Part shown: one piece after another, positions 35,353 to 46,300 of the stretch
Layout of the letters: every line of letters begins with the position of its first letter
Position numbering within the stretch: position 1 is the stretch's first letter
NCBI RefSeq assembly: GCF_049243985.1
Contig: NC_135372.1
Location: 94,727,318-94,791,317, forward strand
Source of the DNA: Paroedura picta
Lineage: Eukaryota; Chordata; Lepidosauria; Squamata; Gekkonidae
DNA: 64,000 nt
Reading direction: 5' to 3'
Position numbers and translations under genes: made by a program
The notes under the pieces: model-generated
Told to the model about the DNA's origin: nothing
The model's input: the letters and a program-made list of their open reading frames with translations, nothing else
Databases searched by the model: none

Positions 35353-35484
35353 GGGCCTAGTCTGCATACAATAGATAATGCACTTTCAATGTGTTTTCGC
35401 GGCTGGATTTTCCTGTGCAGAACAGGAAAATCTACTTCTAAAATGCATTGAAAGTGCATTATCTCATGTGTGCAGACTAGGCCC
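35353..35484. mobile_element. Palindromic MITE with GGGCCTAGTCTGCA ends
   Basis: GGGCCTAGTCTGCA and TGCAGACTAGGCCC are perfect inverted ends. Inner arms (GATAATGCACTTTCAATG and its complement, then TTTTCCTGT / ACAGGAAAA) make most of the 132 bp a hairpin. The ends match 12 of 14 bases of GGGCCCATTCTGCA at the Myb-bearing element (10717). No matching flanking duplication was found. Confidence 0.8.
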
Positions 35485-36253
35485 TAATGAGTGGCTAGAT
35501 AATCCCCCATCATTGTGGAAGTATGAGGGCCTTTTTCCAACAGGAGAGACCTGTAGAAATGTGTGGCTCCATGAAGAGCCATCCAGAGAATGGGACAGAA
35601 CAAAGCACACAGGAAAGGTGGAGGGGTAAGAGGGCAGCTCCCAGGTTAAACCAAAGAGAGGCATCCCTTTCAAGAAGAAAACACTTATATACACCGAGAG
35701 TAAAGTAGTGCTCCCGTGTCCAGGCGTGCTGAGTTGCTCATTCCAATACTCACATTTTTTCATCATTTTAGTGGGAAGAGTTATGTCTCAAAAGCAGTGC
35801 AGCCTGTATTCTACAAATGCAGCTCCCCAAAGTGTTGATAGGAGTGTTTAGATTTGTTCATTGTAGTCCGTGGAAGCTTTTGTCTAATTCACGACAGCAC
35901 TAATTCATAGTAAACTGCAAAGGTTGATCAAAATCAGGGTAATGATTATCTTGTTTCATAAATTGTTTCTCCAGGTGATCACTTCAGTTTTTACAAAAAG
36001 CAAATGGAAACTCAGTGAGGGAGTATTGATTTGCCAGCCCCACAGATATAGACAAAGCAGGGTTTTTTGTCTCAGTTGTACAAAAACAAAATGCAAATTT
36101 TTAAAGATGATGGAAAGTTGGTAGCTGGAATTGAGTAGGTCTTGTAGTCACAGCGCTATGCAATGAAATGTTGAGCCTTCTGCTTATTTTTTCCTTAAGA
36201 GTTTACTGGCTTTGGTTGGTCAGTATCATATATATGGTTGTTGTTATCATTTT

Positions 36254-36524
36254 AAGAAGAGTTGGTTCTTATATACCACTTTTCTCTACCCAAAGGAGTC
36301 TCAAAGTGGCTTACAGTCACCTTCCCTTTCCTGTCCCTACAGCAGACACCCTATGATGTGGGTGAGGCTGAGAGAACCCTGATATTACTGCTCGGTCAGG
36401 ACAGCTTTATCAGTGCTGTGGCAAGCCCAAGGTCACCCAGCTGGCTGCATGTGGGGGAGCGCAGAATCGAACCTGGCATGCCAGATTAGAAGTCCGCACT
36501 CCTAACCACTACAGCAAGCTGGCT
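36254..36524 (-). repeat. tRNA-headed SINE (GTGTAGTGG type), minus orientation
   Basis: AAGAAGAGTTGGTTCTTATA, GGTCACCCAGCTGGCTGCAT, AGAATCGAACCTGGCATGCC, CTAACCACTACAGCAAGCTG. A well-preserved copy downstream of ETV7. Confidence 0.9.
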
Positions 36525-36786
36525 CACCGAGAACCTTACAATTGCTATCCTTGGCCAGAGATCCACATCTAATTGCATGCAACTAGGCTTGAATGATGGC
36601 TGGTAATCTTAAATGAGGATATATGAAATGATGCATCCAACAGGTTCACTAATATACTGAGTCAGGTGCTGTTGGAATTACATATATCACCTGTGTGTAC
36701 ATAATGTGTTTTTCTGCTCATGGATCTACGACTGTTGGATCCAAGATCCATAGAGACCTTGTCTTTGATTTATTCTGGTTCAGGTA

Positions 36787-37059
36787 AAGGTAAAGGTATC
36801 CCCTGTGCAAGCAACTGGGTCATGTCTGACCCTTGGGGTGACGCCCTTTAGTGTTTTCATGGCAAACTCAATACAGGGTAGTTTGCCAGTGCTTTCACCA
36901 GTCATTACCGTTTACCCCCCAGCAAGCTGAGTACTCATTTTACCGACCTCAGAAGGATGGAAGGCTGAGTCAACCTTGAGCGAGCTGCTGGGATCGAACT
37001 CCCAACCTCATGGGCAGACAGCATGTCGCTGCCTTATCACTCTGCGCCACAAGAGGCTC
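36787..37059 (-). repeat. tRNA-headed SINE with BovB-like tail, minus orientation
   Basis: Perfect 14-bp target duplication TTCTGGTTCAGGTA at 36773-36786 and 37060-37073. The body matches 26423-26702 in reverse. Confidence 0.95.
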
Positions 37060-37073
37060 TTCTGGTTCAGGTA

Positions 37074-38439
37074 GTGGCTCTTAAATTGTGGCTTCCTTAC
37101 AAGTCACAGGGCACTTGAACAGGGATGTAATTCTGGGGACAGATACTGTTCCTGGAGTAAGAGGAGCCTCCAATAAGCTAAGGCCAGAGTGCTTTGAATG
37201 CCCCTAACAGAGGATACTGATGATACATCTTGGATTTGGAGAGAGCTCTGTACTTTCCTTGCCCTATCATTGCACACTAATTTAGAAGGAAGAGAGCTGA
37301 GAAAGAGCCCCAAACCATGCACGTTTCCCTGTGCCTAGTATTTATTACCAGTCTGTCACAGAGGTTCTGTTTATTCATATTGTAATGTTGTGGACAGTAA
37401 TACAAGCCTCACATGTGCCAGCAGATCCTTGCCCACAGCTGGTTGTAAAATCTCATCAGCTTATTTGTGGGTCATTGGGCTTGTTCTCAATGAGCCAGAA
37501 ACAACTCAAGAAGCTTGAGGAAGACTGGTCTGAGGAATGAATACTAACCTTCTACTTGAACTCTAGTGACTAATTGAATGTATGGCATCCTTGCATTGCA
37601 GTGGAGTATTCTGAAGGAGAACCGTAGACAGTTGTATTAGGGAGGCAGTAATGAAGTTTGCTGTGTCTGTATTTTTTCAAAATGGATGACTCTGTAAAAT
37701 AAAATGAACAGATGTAAAGAATGGTTGATATTCTTTAAAGTGCTTTGTTAATGTGCAAATCAATTCAAATGTACAGAGAGGATTTACTACAAATTTGTTG
37801 TTATTCTGGTTTCAGAAGCAGAAAGACAGTAACCCTTTGCAGAGGTTCTGAGCAGTGAACATGTAGGTGTAAGTGTGCTAGAGATGTACATTTGGAAATT
37901 TCCAGTCTGCTTATATACCCCCCCCCCCAAAAAAAGAAAAGAAAATCTAACCACTGTTGTTCAGATATATTTGGGTATCCAGAACTATGTTCAGGTTTTC
38001 CAGAATTCCAATAATCAGGTCCTGAAAAAATCAAGAAAAGAATAGAGGCATGCCTGTTCTCGTTACATTTTATAAAGGAGGGTAAAGGATTCTTGGACAG
38101 AACTCATGAAGCACTCCTGGGAGGGCAATTGGGGGAGGAGCAAAAGGTATCACCAAACGGAGGCGCACCCAACAAAAGAGAACAATGCATGGAACAAAAA
38201 TAAGATGTTATGCCTTTTTGATATTCAGTATTTGGTTCCAGGATCTGCCTGTAGATATTTATTCAGGACCACAGGAGCAAGGGCTATTTCCCCAGCTCTC
38301 CCCCTTCCTCAGTTCAGAAAACATTTCACAAGCCCCTGTGGTTGAGAGTCTAGCTGTTCTGCTCCCCAATTTAGTAGGAGGCACATGCTGGTAATTAAGG
38401 ATTCCCTACTGAGAAGGGTAGAGGCCAAACCAGATTTCT
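37074..38439. other. ETV7-NFYA intergenic sequence, nothing recognised
   Basis: Includes the second candidate ETV7 polyadenylation signal at 37698. A C-run lies near 37920. Confidence 0.5.
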
Positions 38440-39245
38440 TCTCTTAAGAGGTATATTATCTACCTGGTGCTCACATCAAGGATGTCACGGAGAGGCTGGA
38501 AAGGTTCGTAAAGCCCATGGATCATTTTTCCTTTGTGCTCATTCATGTGGGAACATGATTCTGCTGAGAGCAGTGCGGGGCATATTAAAAGAGATTGGGA
38601 GCGCAGGTTGTGTTTTCGTCAGTTGTTCTTGTTAATTGCTGTGTCTTGGGAAGGGAAAGAAAAATGCCAATAAATGACTGGCTACGTCATTGGTGTCATC
38701 AGAAAAGGTCTGGATTTTTGGACCATGACTTACGCTATCATGATGAGGCTCTTCTATTGGGAGATGGTTTGCACCTCACAAGGGTAGGAAAAATGTGTTT
38801 GCAAAGAGTCTTGCGGTCTGTAAAGTAAGCCCAATGAGGAAGTGAGACAAATTCCAAATCTAGCTTGATGACAATAACTCTGAATAAGAACACTGCTGAT
38901 TTACAGGGAATGGTGCATATACAGGGAACCATTAACTTACAGGCAGGTTCAAAAACTAAAACTCTGAGGTATACAAATGAAGGATTACAATGTCTCTACA
39001 CTAATACACAGAGTATGGGAAACTAGCAGGAAAGAAGTCCTCATAGAGGACAAGAACTATGACCAAATAAGTGGGATAACATAATTGGGGGGGAGAGCCA
39101 CAACCATGGTTAAACTGGAGCGGGGGGGGGGGGGGATGGTACAATAGACATTTCCACCAAGGCTGGGCTAAGTGGACTTGGGAGTCCCTGTTGTGACTCT
39201 CAAAGGCCCCACTTGGTTTACTTAGGGGTACTGCCCGATACAAAG
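38440..39245 (+). mobile_element. CR1 LINE, ORF1 esterase region and start of ORF2
   Basis: The frame at 38595-38828 reads GAQVVFSSVV, INDWLRHWCHQKRSGFLDHD and LLLGDGLHLTRVGKMCLQRV, the C-terminal part of the SGNH-hydrolase-like (esterase) domain of CR1 ORF1. Upstream, FSFVLIHVGTHDSAES gives the HVGT-D block. At about 38980, GLQCLYTNAQSMGN matches the start of CR1 ORF2. Frameshifts and stops show it is dead. It lies between ETV7 and NFYA. Confidence 0.78.
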
Positions 39246-40420
39246 AAGGTGATTTTGTTTGAAGTTCAGTTGTGTAAACTCAAAAAGCTGCATACACCAT
39301 TCCAGTAACACATGTGCATCTCTTCCCATTTGAACCAATTCCATTAGAATGCTTAGAAACATATCTTTCCATTAGATAGAAATACTGTACAAAGCAACAC
39401 CACAATTTTGTATTGGAGTAAACTGAAGTTTGGATAAGTCTGTACATTCTAATCTTTCAAACTTTGAAATCCAATACTTTTCACAAACTTTAAAATCCAT
39501 CTGTATTTTATAGTTTGTAGGATGACAAATCAAACGCAAGAACAGGCCATGATCTATAAAAAAGATACATCCTCATCTATCAGGCTGCAGTTGTAACCCT
39601 TCACAAGTCAGAAACACGATTAATGGCTATGTCATTTACTAGGTGCCTGTAAATATTAGACACTATACCAAACAAGTATAGGTATTGCAACTCTCAGTCA
39701 ATATCAAACTTTGATACATCTCGTTCTAAAGGGCAGAGAGGGAGAGATTAATAGCACTTTTCCTAGTATCAGAACAGCTATTCAACTCAGAAAACGTACA
39801 ATAAAGCTGAAGGAATTAGTCACATTGACATGCCATGTCAGAGAATTCTGTAGTACAGCCCTTGATAGACTACTATGCCAGACTATGCATGGGATTTTCA
39901 TATTTCAGGTCTTTTCAAAACCTCTCTGCTCACAGAATCCTTGATCTTGATATGGCAGTATTTTTTATATATGGATTTTTAAAATATGGGTAGTAGACAT
40001 GTGCCCCCCCCCCCCCCCAGTCAGAAGTGGTGCAGTTCAGGAAGAATTTCACTATCAGATCCTGCTGATCATAGCTTGCTTGGAAAATTCCATCACATGG
40101 AATAGGAAGAGAGAGCAACTTACTTATTTTAAAACATTTCACCTTAAGACATCCTAGAGCGCACATGCACTTCAACACCAAGGACAATTATCATCCCATA
40201 TACAATACATACAACTCTCATGGCTGAATGTTTTTTTTTTGGGGGGGGGAACAGTCCTGTGCTTCATCTGAAAAATCTATAAGGGGGTCCTTCCTTACCT
40301 CTGGCAACCCATTTAACAAAAATGAGAAAAGAACTTGGTACAAATCATATGATTGGGGTTTTGCAGTTCTGCATAAAATGTTCATTACCAAGTGAACAGC
40401 AACAATTAGATCAAAAGCCA
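39246..40420. other. ETV7-NFYA intergenic sequence, nothing recognised
   Basis: AT-rich; a 15-base C run near 40005 and a T/G run near 40231 are the only notable features. Confidence 0.5.
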
Positions 40421-43337
40421 ACAACATATTTTATAAATGTTTTATTGTTTGGATAGTGTACACAGTACTTACAGTTGTATCTATTAAAGACAAAATACAC
40501 TTCAAAATGCAGCATAAAAAATTATAAACTTTTGAACTATATACAAACTTTGTCTTACATTACACAAATATCAATGCCTCCCATTCACAACCCCCCAAAT
40601 TAATTTTTTTACATGCAAAACATTTGAAAAAGTTTAGCTTCACTTAGGGGCTACAACTCCACCCCACAAATGTCAACCCTCTGTGAGTGGCTCCTTAGTC
40701 CAATGGGTTTTTTCCGCATCAAAAGAATTTATACCTTCTTCAGATTCAATACAGCCTTATTCCACCTCCAATTAAATAATTCATGGTCTGATTTTTCACT
40801 TCCAATCAGTTTGCTTTAGGCATGGTTTCTGCTTTAAGTTTTATTTGGAACAGAATTTTATTTGCATTATGTTGCAATACAAAGCTCTCAATATTAACAA
40901 CTATTCTGAAGGAAGGTTGACCTACACACATGAAGTTTAAAGCCACTGGTATAATAGATCCTATCAGGACATGTACACCATTACAAAAAAACCTAACTAC
41001 AGAAATTTTCTACAGAACAAAAATTAAGGTGTCTATGCATAGTCTACACATAGATATCACGACGACCAATTTTGTTCTAGAATGCAAGGAAGGGTTATGA
41101 TGGGTAAGACTTTTTGGAATTGCCAATTTCTTATTGTACAAATGCACAAAGAATTAGGAGAACCTTGATTCCCTTAACTTCCCAATTTGCAGAGACAAGT
41201 GGGGGAAACTGAAAAGCAACATTAATCCAGACTATAAAGTATATCCCCTTCCATGCCCACCACTATCTTAGAATGTACCAATGCTCTTAATATTTACAGC
41301 AATGCTGAATAATCATTCAGAACAATGCATTCATTGTTCCTTCACTAGGACAGTTAACTTAATTCCCAAATTAGATATTATTGTGAAAACCAGCAAACAG
41401 AAATGGTAGTTAAGTGCTGTAGTCAGTTAAAAAATGTCAAGGTGGAAGCCTGACTCACACTGAGAACCAATAATGAAAAAGAACAGAGAATTTAAAAGAA
41501 ACAAAACTATCCATAAACGTGCAACCTGCATGCAGGCTTAAAGGAGGTCAGGAGCATAAAATAAGATGTTTTAAAATTGCTTTCAAAAACCACTGAGCAA
41601 GACCATTGAGCTACCACTAACTACACTGCCCAACCTCTACTCCATACACAAATATTTTATTCGATATTGTTCTCCAGTTCTTCCAAGGATTGTCTACGGA
41701 AAAACTTTAATGAACTGAGGCTTAACAAATGTCAATTTTTGTCTGAAATTTTTGTTGGCTATAGATCATGTGTTATCTGAACAACTCACGTTTAGTGAAC
41801 TAGGGGTAACCTTTGTTAGCTTACCAGTATCAGTCCTTACCTCTGAATACTATTTTCCATTTTAAGAAATGAAAATGAGGGCTTATAGAGGGTGCCTTCT
41901 TTTAAATGTAGACTAATGTCTACTCTGTGCCATCACAGCCTTCCTATAAAATTCAATAGTCAATTATCAGACTCCTTCTTCCCTCTGCGTTTCCTACACT
42001 CTTGACCTCTCATCTTTCTAAGATGGCCTGACTCCAGTTCTATGCCACTGTCAATCCCAGTGAACAACAGAGGTTTAACATATGAATGTCAATATGTAAG
42101 AAGTAAACACAGTGCCAGATGAACTACAGACCACTAAGTAGATAATAATATGGGGAGAAGTTGGGTGGTGGAAGAAGCAGTTGCATGATGGTTGCCAGAA
42201 AGGATCTCAGTCTGTGTCCAAAAACTGAACTATGAACTGTGAAAACAAACAGCATTCTCATGCTCTTAACACAACTAATTATCAGGCAGTTACAAACTAT
42301 CTTAAACAGCCATTTAAAACAAAAATCAAAAGAAAACCAACATAATGGAAAAGGAAGGCTGCAGAATTAAGTGCCAGATATACTTAGAAAGCTTGAAAGG
42401 ATGTCCCATACTAGCTCTCTTGTACAGAGGAGGATATAATGTTACAGTTTAGTTAGGGCAATGGTGCAAGTATCTCATCCAATCCTGGAGGAGTAACAGC
42501 ATCAACAAGACAGGCAATTTGAGTAACTGGGACTTATCACTGCCTGCATTTCAGAAGAGCCAGTTAGTAATCTCTGACTGACTGAAATAGTATTTCAACT
42601 CACACTTCCAATTCCAACACCAGCAAGATTCCAAGCATTCCCCCATTCCCTGGGTTACCGTGCAGCCCCCTCCCACAGAACATGGATACATCATTTCAAG
42701 TTATATTACATTCCCAGTACTTTGAAATAATAAATTTGTCTTAGCCAGATCACCAATGGCAATTTATGTATGACAACACTTCAAGAAAACTTTCAGTATC
42801 TTATTGTAGTTCCATCAGAGTTCAAGAGGAGGTGCAGTTACAGTGTGTTGCCAGCAAATGTGAAGTCCAAGGCTGTGAGGTTCAACCAAGACGACTACAT
42901 GAAGGAAACAAAGTTAGGGTGTAGGCCTCTCAGCTACAGCTGCTCTTAATATCAGTCATGTGATCGAAGAGTCGTGGCTTCCAAATGGCTTAAAAGCTAG
43001 CCCTATTTCAACATGCCAGTTATTGCTGAGGCAGTGGGAGCTTCACACTGGGCCACTGTTATTGTCAAAGATGTTAAAGGCCTAAAGAATGAGACTTTTA
43101 GCTCCTTGAACCGAACTGGAAAGGCATTTACCCAAAGTCAACAGTTGTTTCCATTCACTGGGGCCCCAGCAGTTAAAACCCTAAAACAAACCACTACTGA
43201 GACTGTGAAATTTGTTCTGAAGAAGAGAACAGGGTGTGTGCATATGGCAATTTTCCCATTTAGAAGTTTGTCTGATAGGTAGGACAGGAAACAGGAGATA
43301 CAGTATTTGTCCAGATGTTTTGTTCTATAGCTGATTG
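40421..43337 (-). other. NFYA: NFYA 3' UTR
   Basis: About 2.9 kb of AT-rich, repeat-poor sequence after the NFYA stop; human NFYA also has a long 3' UTR. The absence of any SINE or LINE over this span, unlike the dense repeats on both sides, suggests constraint. Small open frames in it (for example 43013-43282) are not supported as genes. Confidence 0.72.
40441..40446 (-). promoter_or_regulatory. NFYA: NFYA polyadenylation signal
   Basis: TTTATT on the plus strand is a canonical AATAAA on the NFYA strand, placed 2.9 kb after the stop. Cleavage is expected near 40420. Confidence 0.65.
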
Positions 43338-43391
43338 TTAAGATACTCTAATCATCTGTGTCATTGCTTCTTCATTTGCTTGAGTTGGATC
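43338..43391 (-). CDS. NFYA: NFYA exon 10 (last)
   Basis: Acceptor TTTCTGTACAG; reads DPTQANEEAMTQMIRVS then TAA. Human has DPNQADEEAMTQIIRVS. Confidence 0.96.
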   Translation of the reverse strand, partial: DPTQANEEAMTQMIRVS

Positions 43392-46300
43392 CTGTACAGA
43401 AAGGAAAAAATACAGGTTTGCAACTTGCAGTCTGTTTTAAATGCAAACTACAAGACCTTATACTTCAAGGTAAGTACACAGCTATTAAGCAACAACAATT
43501 TCTGTTTATAGACAGTATTGGAGATTAAGTCTTTGCTAAATATCTTTCCCCATTCTGCTCAAACATTGTGGAATAGTAAAATACTCAAGCTATGCACTAA
43601 GAAAACTCTAATTGTGTTCAGAATATGGTTGTTTTTCTTTTTGAAGGGCCCATGTTTACTTCCAGCATAAAAGATCTCTACTCATAATGGCTCAGAGAGC
43701 TGAAGGAGAAACTGAATTCCAAGGTGATATTATTGTTCACAGTAATTGCCACTTTCCTTCACAGATGTGAAAGGTATAACTAAAAACAGTAACCTAACAG
43801 CTTCTTGCCCAGCTGATTTAGAACCAGATAAGGAAGAAGAGGCACTAGAAGAAAAAGTACTAAACAGAAGATTTTGTGCTACAGTAATAGCTTTGGAATG
43901 TGCTTTTCATACAGATCTGCGACACAAAGCAACACATTATACATGGGACATATAGATAGATATCAATAATGCCAAAATCTGCATGTGTGACAGTTAATTA
44001 ACAATCAGATAAAAGTGCCCAGCTTCTCTTAAATACTTTACTTACTTTAAGTAGTAATTAAATACTACTATTTCTTTCAGAAACAATACGGGTTTACCTG
44101 TTTTGTTGAATTGTTTTTAATGTTTCATATGCAAGTATTTTAAAATTGGTCTGAATGTTCTGACAGTTTATTGCAGGGATGCCAAATTGAGTGGAAATGT
44201 AAAGGTGTTTAATTTTTTATATATACTAGACTAGATGTAAAGCCCATTGTATATAGAAATACAATGGGCGCTAGCATGGGTGCTGGTGGCCCCGGCAACC
44301 TTGCAGGGCTCCTGGCGAGCCCCTCTGCTGTGCTGGCCCTGCCGGCTCCCCCCAAGAGCCCAGATTTGGTACGGTGAAAGGAACTGGCCTTGCTTCTCTC
44401 GGCACGCCGAAGCCTCTCCCCCACTCCCCTCCCACCCTGAGGTCCCAGCTTCGGCGTGGCGAAAGGAGCAGGGCCACCGCATCTCTGACGTGGCGGGCCT
44501 GCTCTTCTTGGCGAGCCAAAGCCTTTCTCCCCCCTCCCCCCCCCCCCGAGGTCCCGGCTTTGGTGGCAGGAAAGGAGCAGGCCCGCTACGTCAGAGACTG
44601 TGACTGTGCCCAGTGTCTTGGAGTTTTTCTGTACTGCCTTCCCTTTGCCAAAGTCTCCCTGGTAGAGTAGGTCCTCCCAGGATCCCTTCCCCGCTCACTC
44701 TCAGGTTCCCTTTTGGGTCTGAGTATGCTACTAGGCCTGATGAGATACCCCTGCCTGGTATTGGATAAGGATCCGTGACTCAAGAACCCACCCCCCTTCA
44801 TGATTAGTGCTGTGCTACTGGTGTGACCCCCACTTTCTCCTGCATCTTGGTAAGCTTGTCCAACAGGGTAGAATTCTGGGAGTCAGGCTTGCAGCTGGGA
44901 GGGCCTTGCAGCTGGCCTGATTTTCCTTTTCCTTGAGCAAAGTCCTACTCAATAACACACAAAGAGAAAGCCTGCTTTATATGCATCAGTCACTCTAACT
45001 AATCCAGACTAGATGCAAGTGATCTGCAAGGTGGTAAGTAAGGTCCTTGGTATGAACTGCCCTACCACTTAGAATGGGATAAGTCTTATTTTGACTGCTG
45101 CTGTAGAGATTATGGGCATAATGAATCCCATACTCTCATTAGCAGATCAGATAAGAGTAATGACAAAGAACACATTATAGCAGAAATTATCTTTCTTCCT
45201 GAGTGACCTGGACCTGCTGATGTTTCTGTAGCCTTGAGGCTAGACTACAACCAGATTCAGTAAATTGCCCCTGATGACTAAATGGAAGCTAAACTGGTGG
45301 AGAACACAGTGCTTTGTCTGTTGGCTACAATGTGCATGTCATGATAATTATAAATTATTTCCACCAAGGAACAACTACAATTTAAGACACTGATTTAGAC
45401 CTTTAACGCACTACATAATCTAGGACCAGTTTATCAGAACAACCATCTTTCCAACTGTACGCCTGACTAACATCCACTATCCTCTCACAGTTGTGTTCCT
45501 AGCCAAGCCGGTGGTGACTTCAGCATTACAAAAAGCTCTCCATGAGGTGGTGCAGAAGGCCCTTGTGCTATCTACTTTCCACAAGAAGTGTAAGGTGTGT
45601 TTTTTTAGACAGGCATCTGACAGCTAATCTATAATAATGGTATTATTTTGAGTGCAGTTGCATAGCTGTTCTTTTTAGTGCCTGTTTTGTGTTAATTGTT
45701 TGGTCCCTGTGAGTTAGGTTTTTTAGTAAGCTACCCTGGTTGGTGGTAAAGGCAGCATTATTTGTTATTTAAACAGCTGCTAGGTTTAAATGGCCCAACC
45801 CCCTGAACCAGAAAATGTTTGGAGAGGCACCTCCTCCAAACCTTGAATTTGGTTCATGCCCATCCTTAGTTACAAGTCACTTTTCACAAATGGGTCAGAG
45901 TCCTCTCAAAATCCCAGCATGACTTAGGAATGCTCACAAATGTTTCATAAATAAGTGCACAAACGCAGAAAAGTGCTGCAAAGATGACAGCTGCTTCATG
46001 TTGTTGACAAGACGTAAATTGGAAGTGTATGACTGTAGCGTCAAGAAACAAACAAAATAAAAGTTTTGCTTACCTGCATATGAGGGCTATCCTTTTCTTT
46101 TGGTGAGAAAAAACGTCCACCTTCTCCCCGCTTCCTTGCCATGGCATGACGATGGCGGGATTCATGCAGGTATTTCTGCAAACAGGACCAGGCAATTGAA
46201 AGAATGAAAGTTATCCTCCTTTCATGTTAATATAGACCACTCATTTTATCTTATGTCACAAGGGGCAAATAAGTGTCCCACAGGAAGAACAGAAGGGTAA

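Noticed and set aside
43013-43282. 89-residue open frame in the NFYA 3' UTR
   Set aside because: Antisense to the 3' UTR, no motif, no splice or promoter context.
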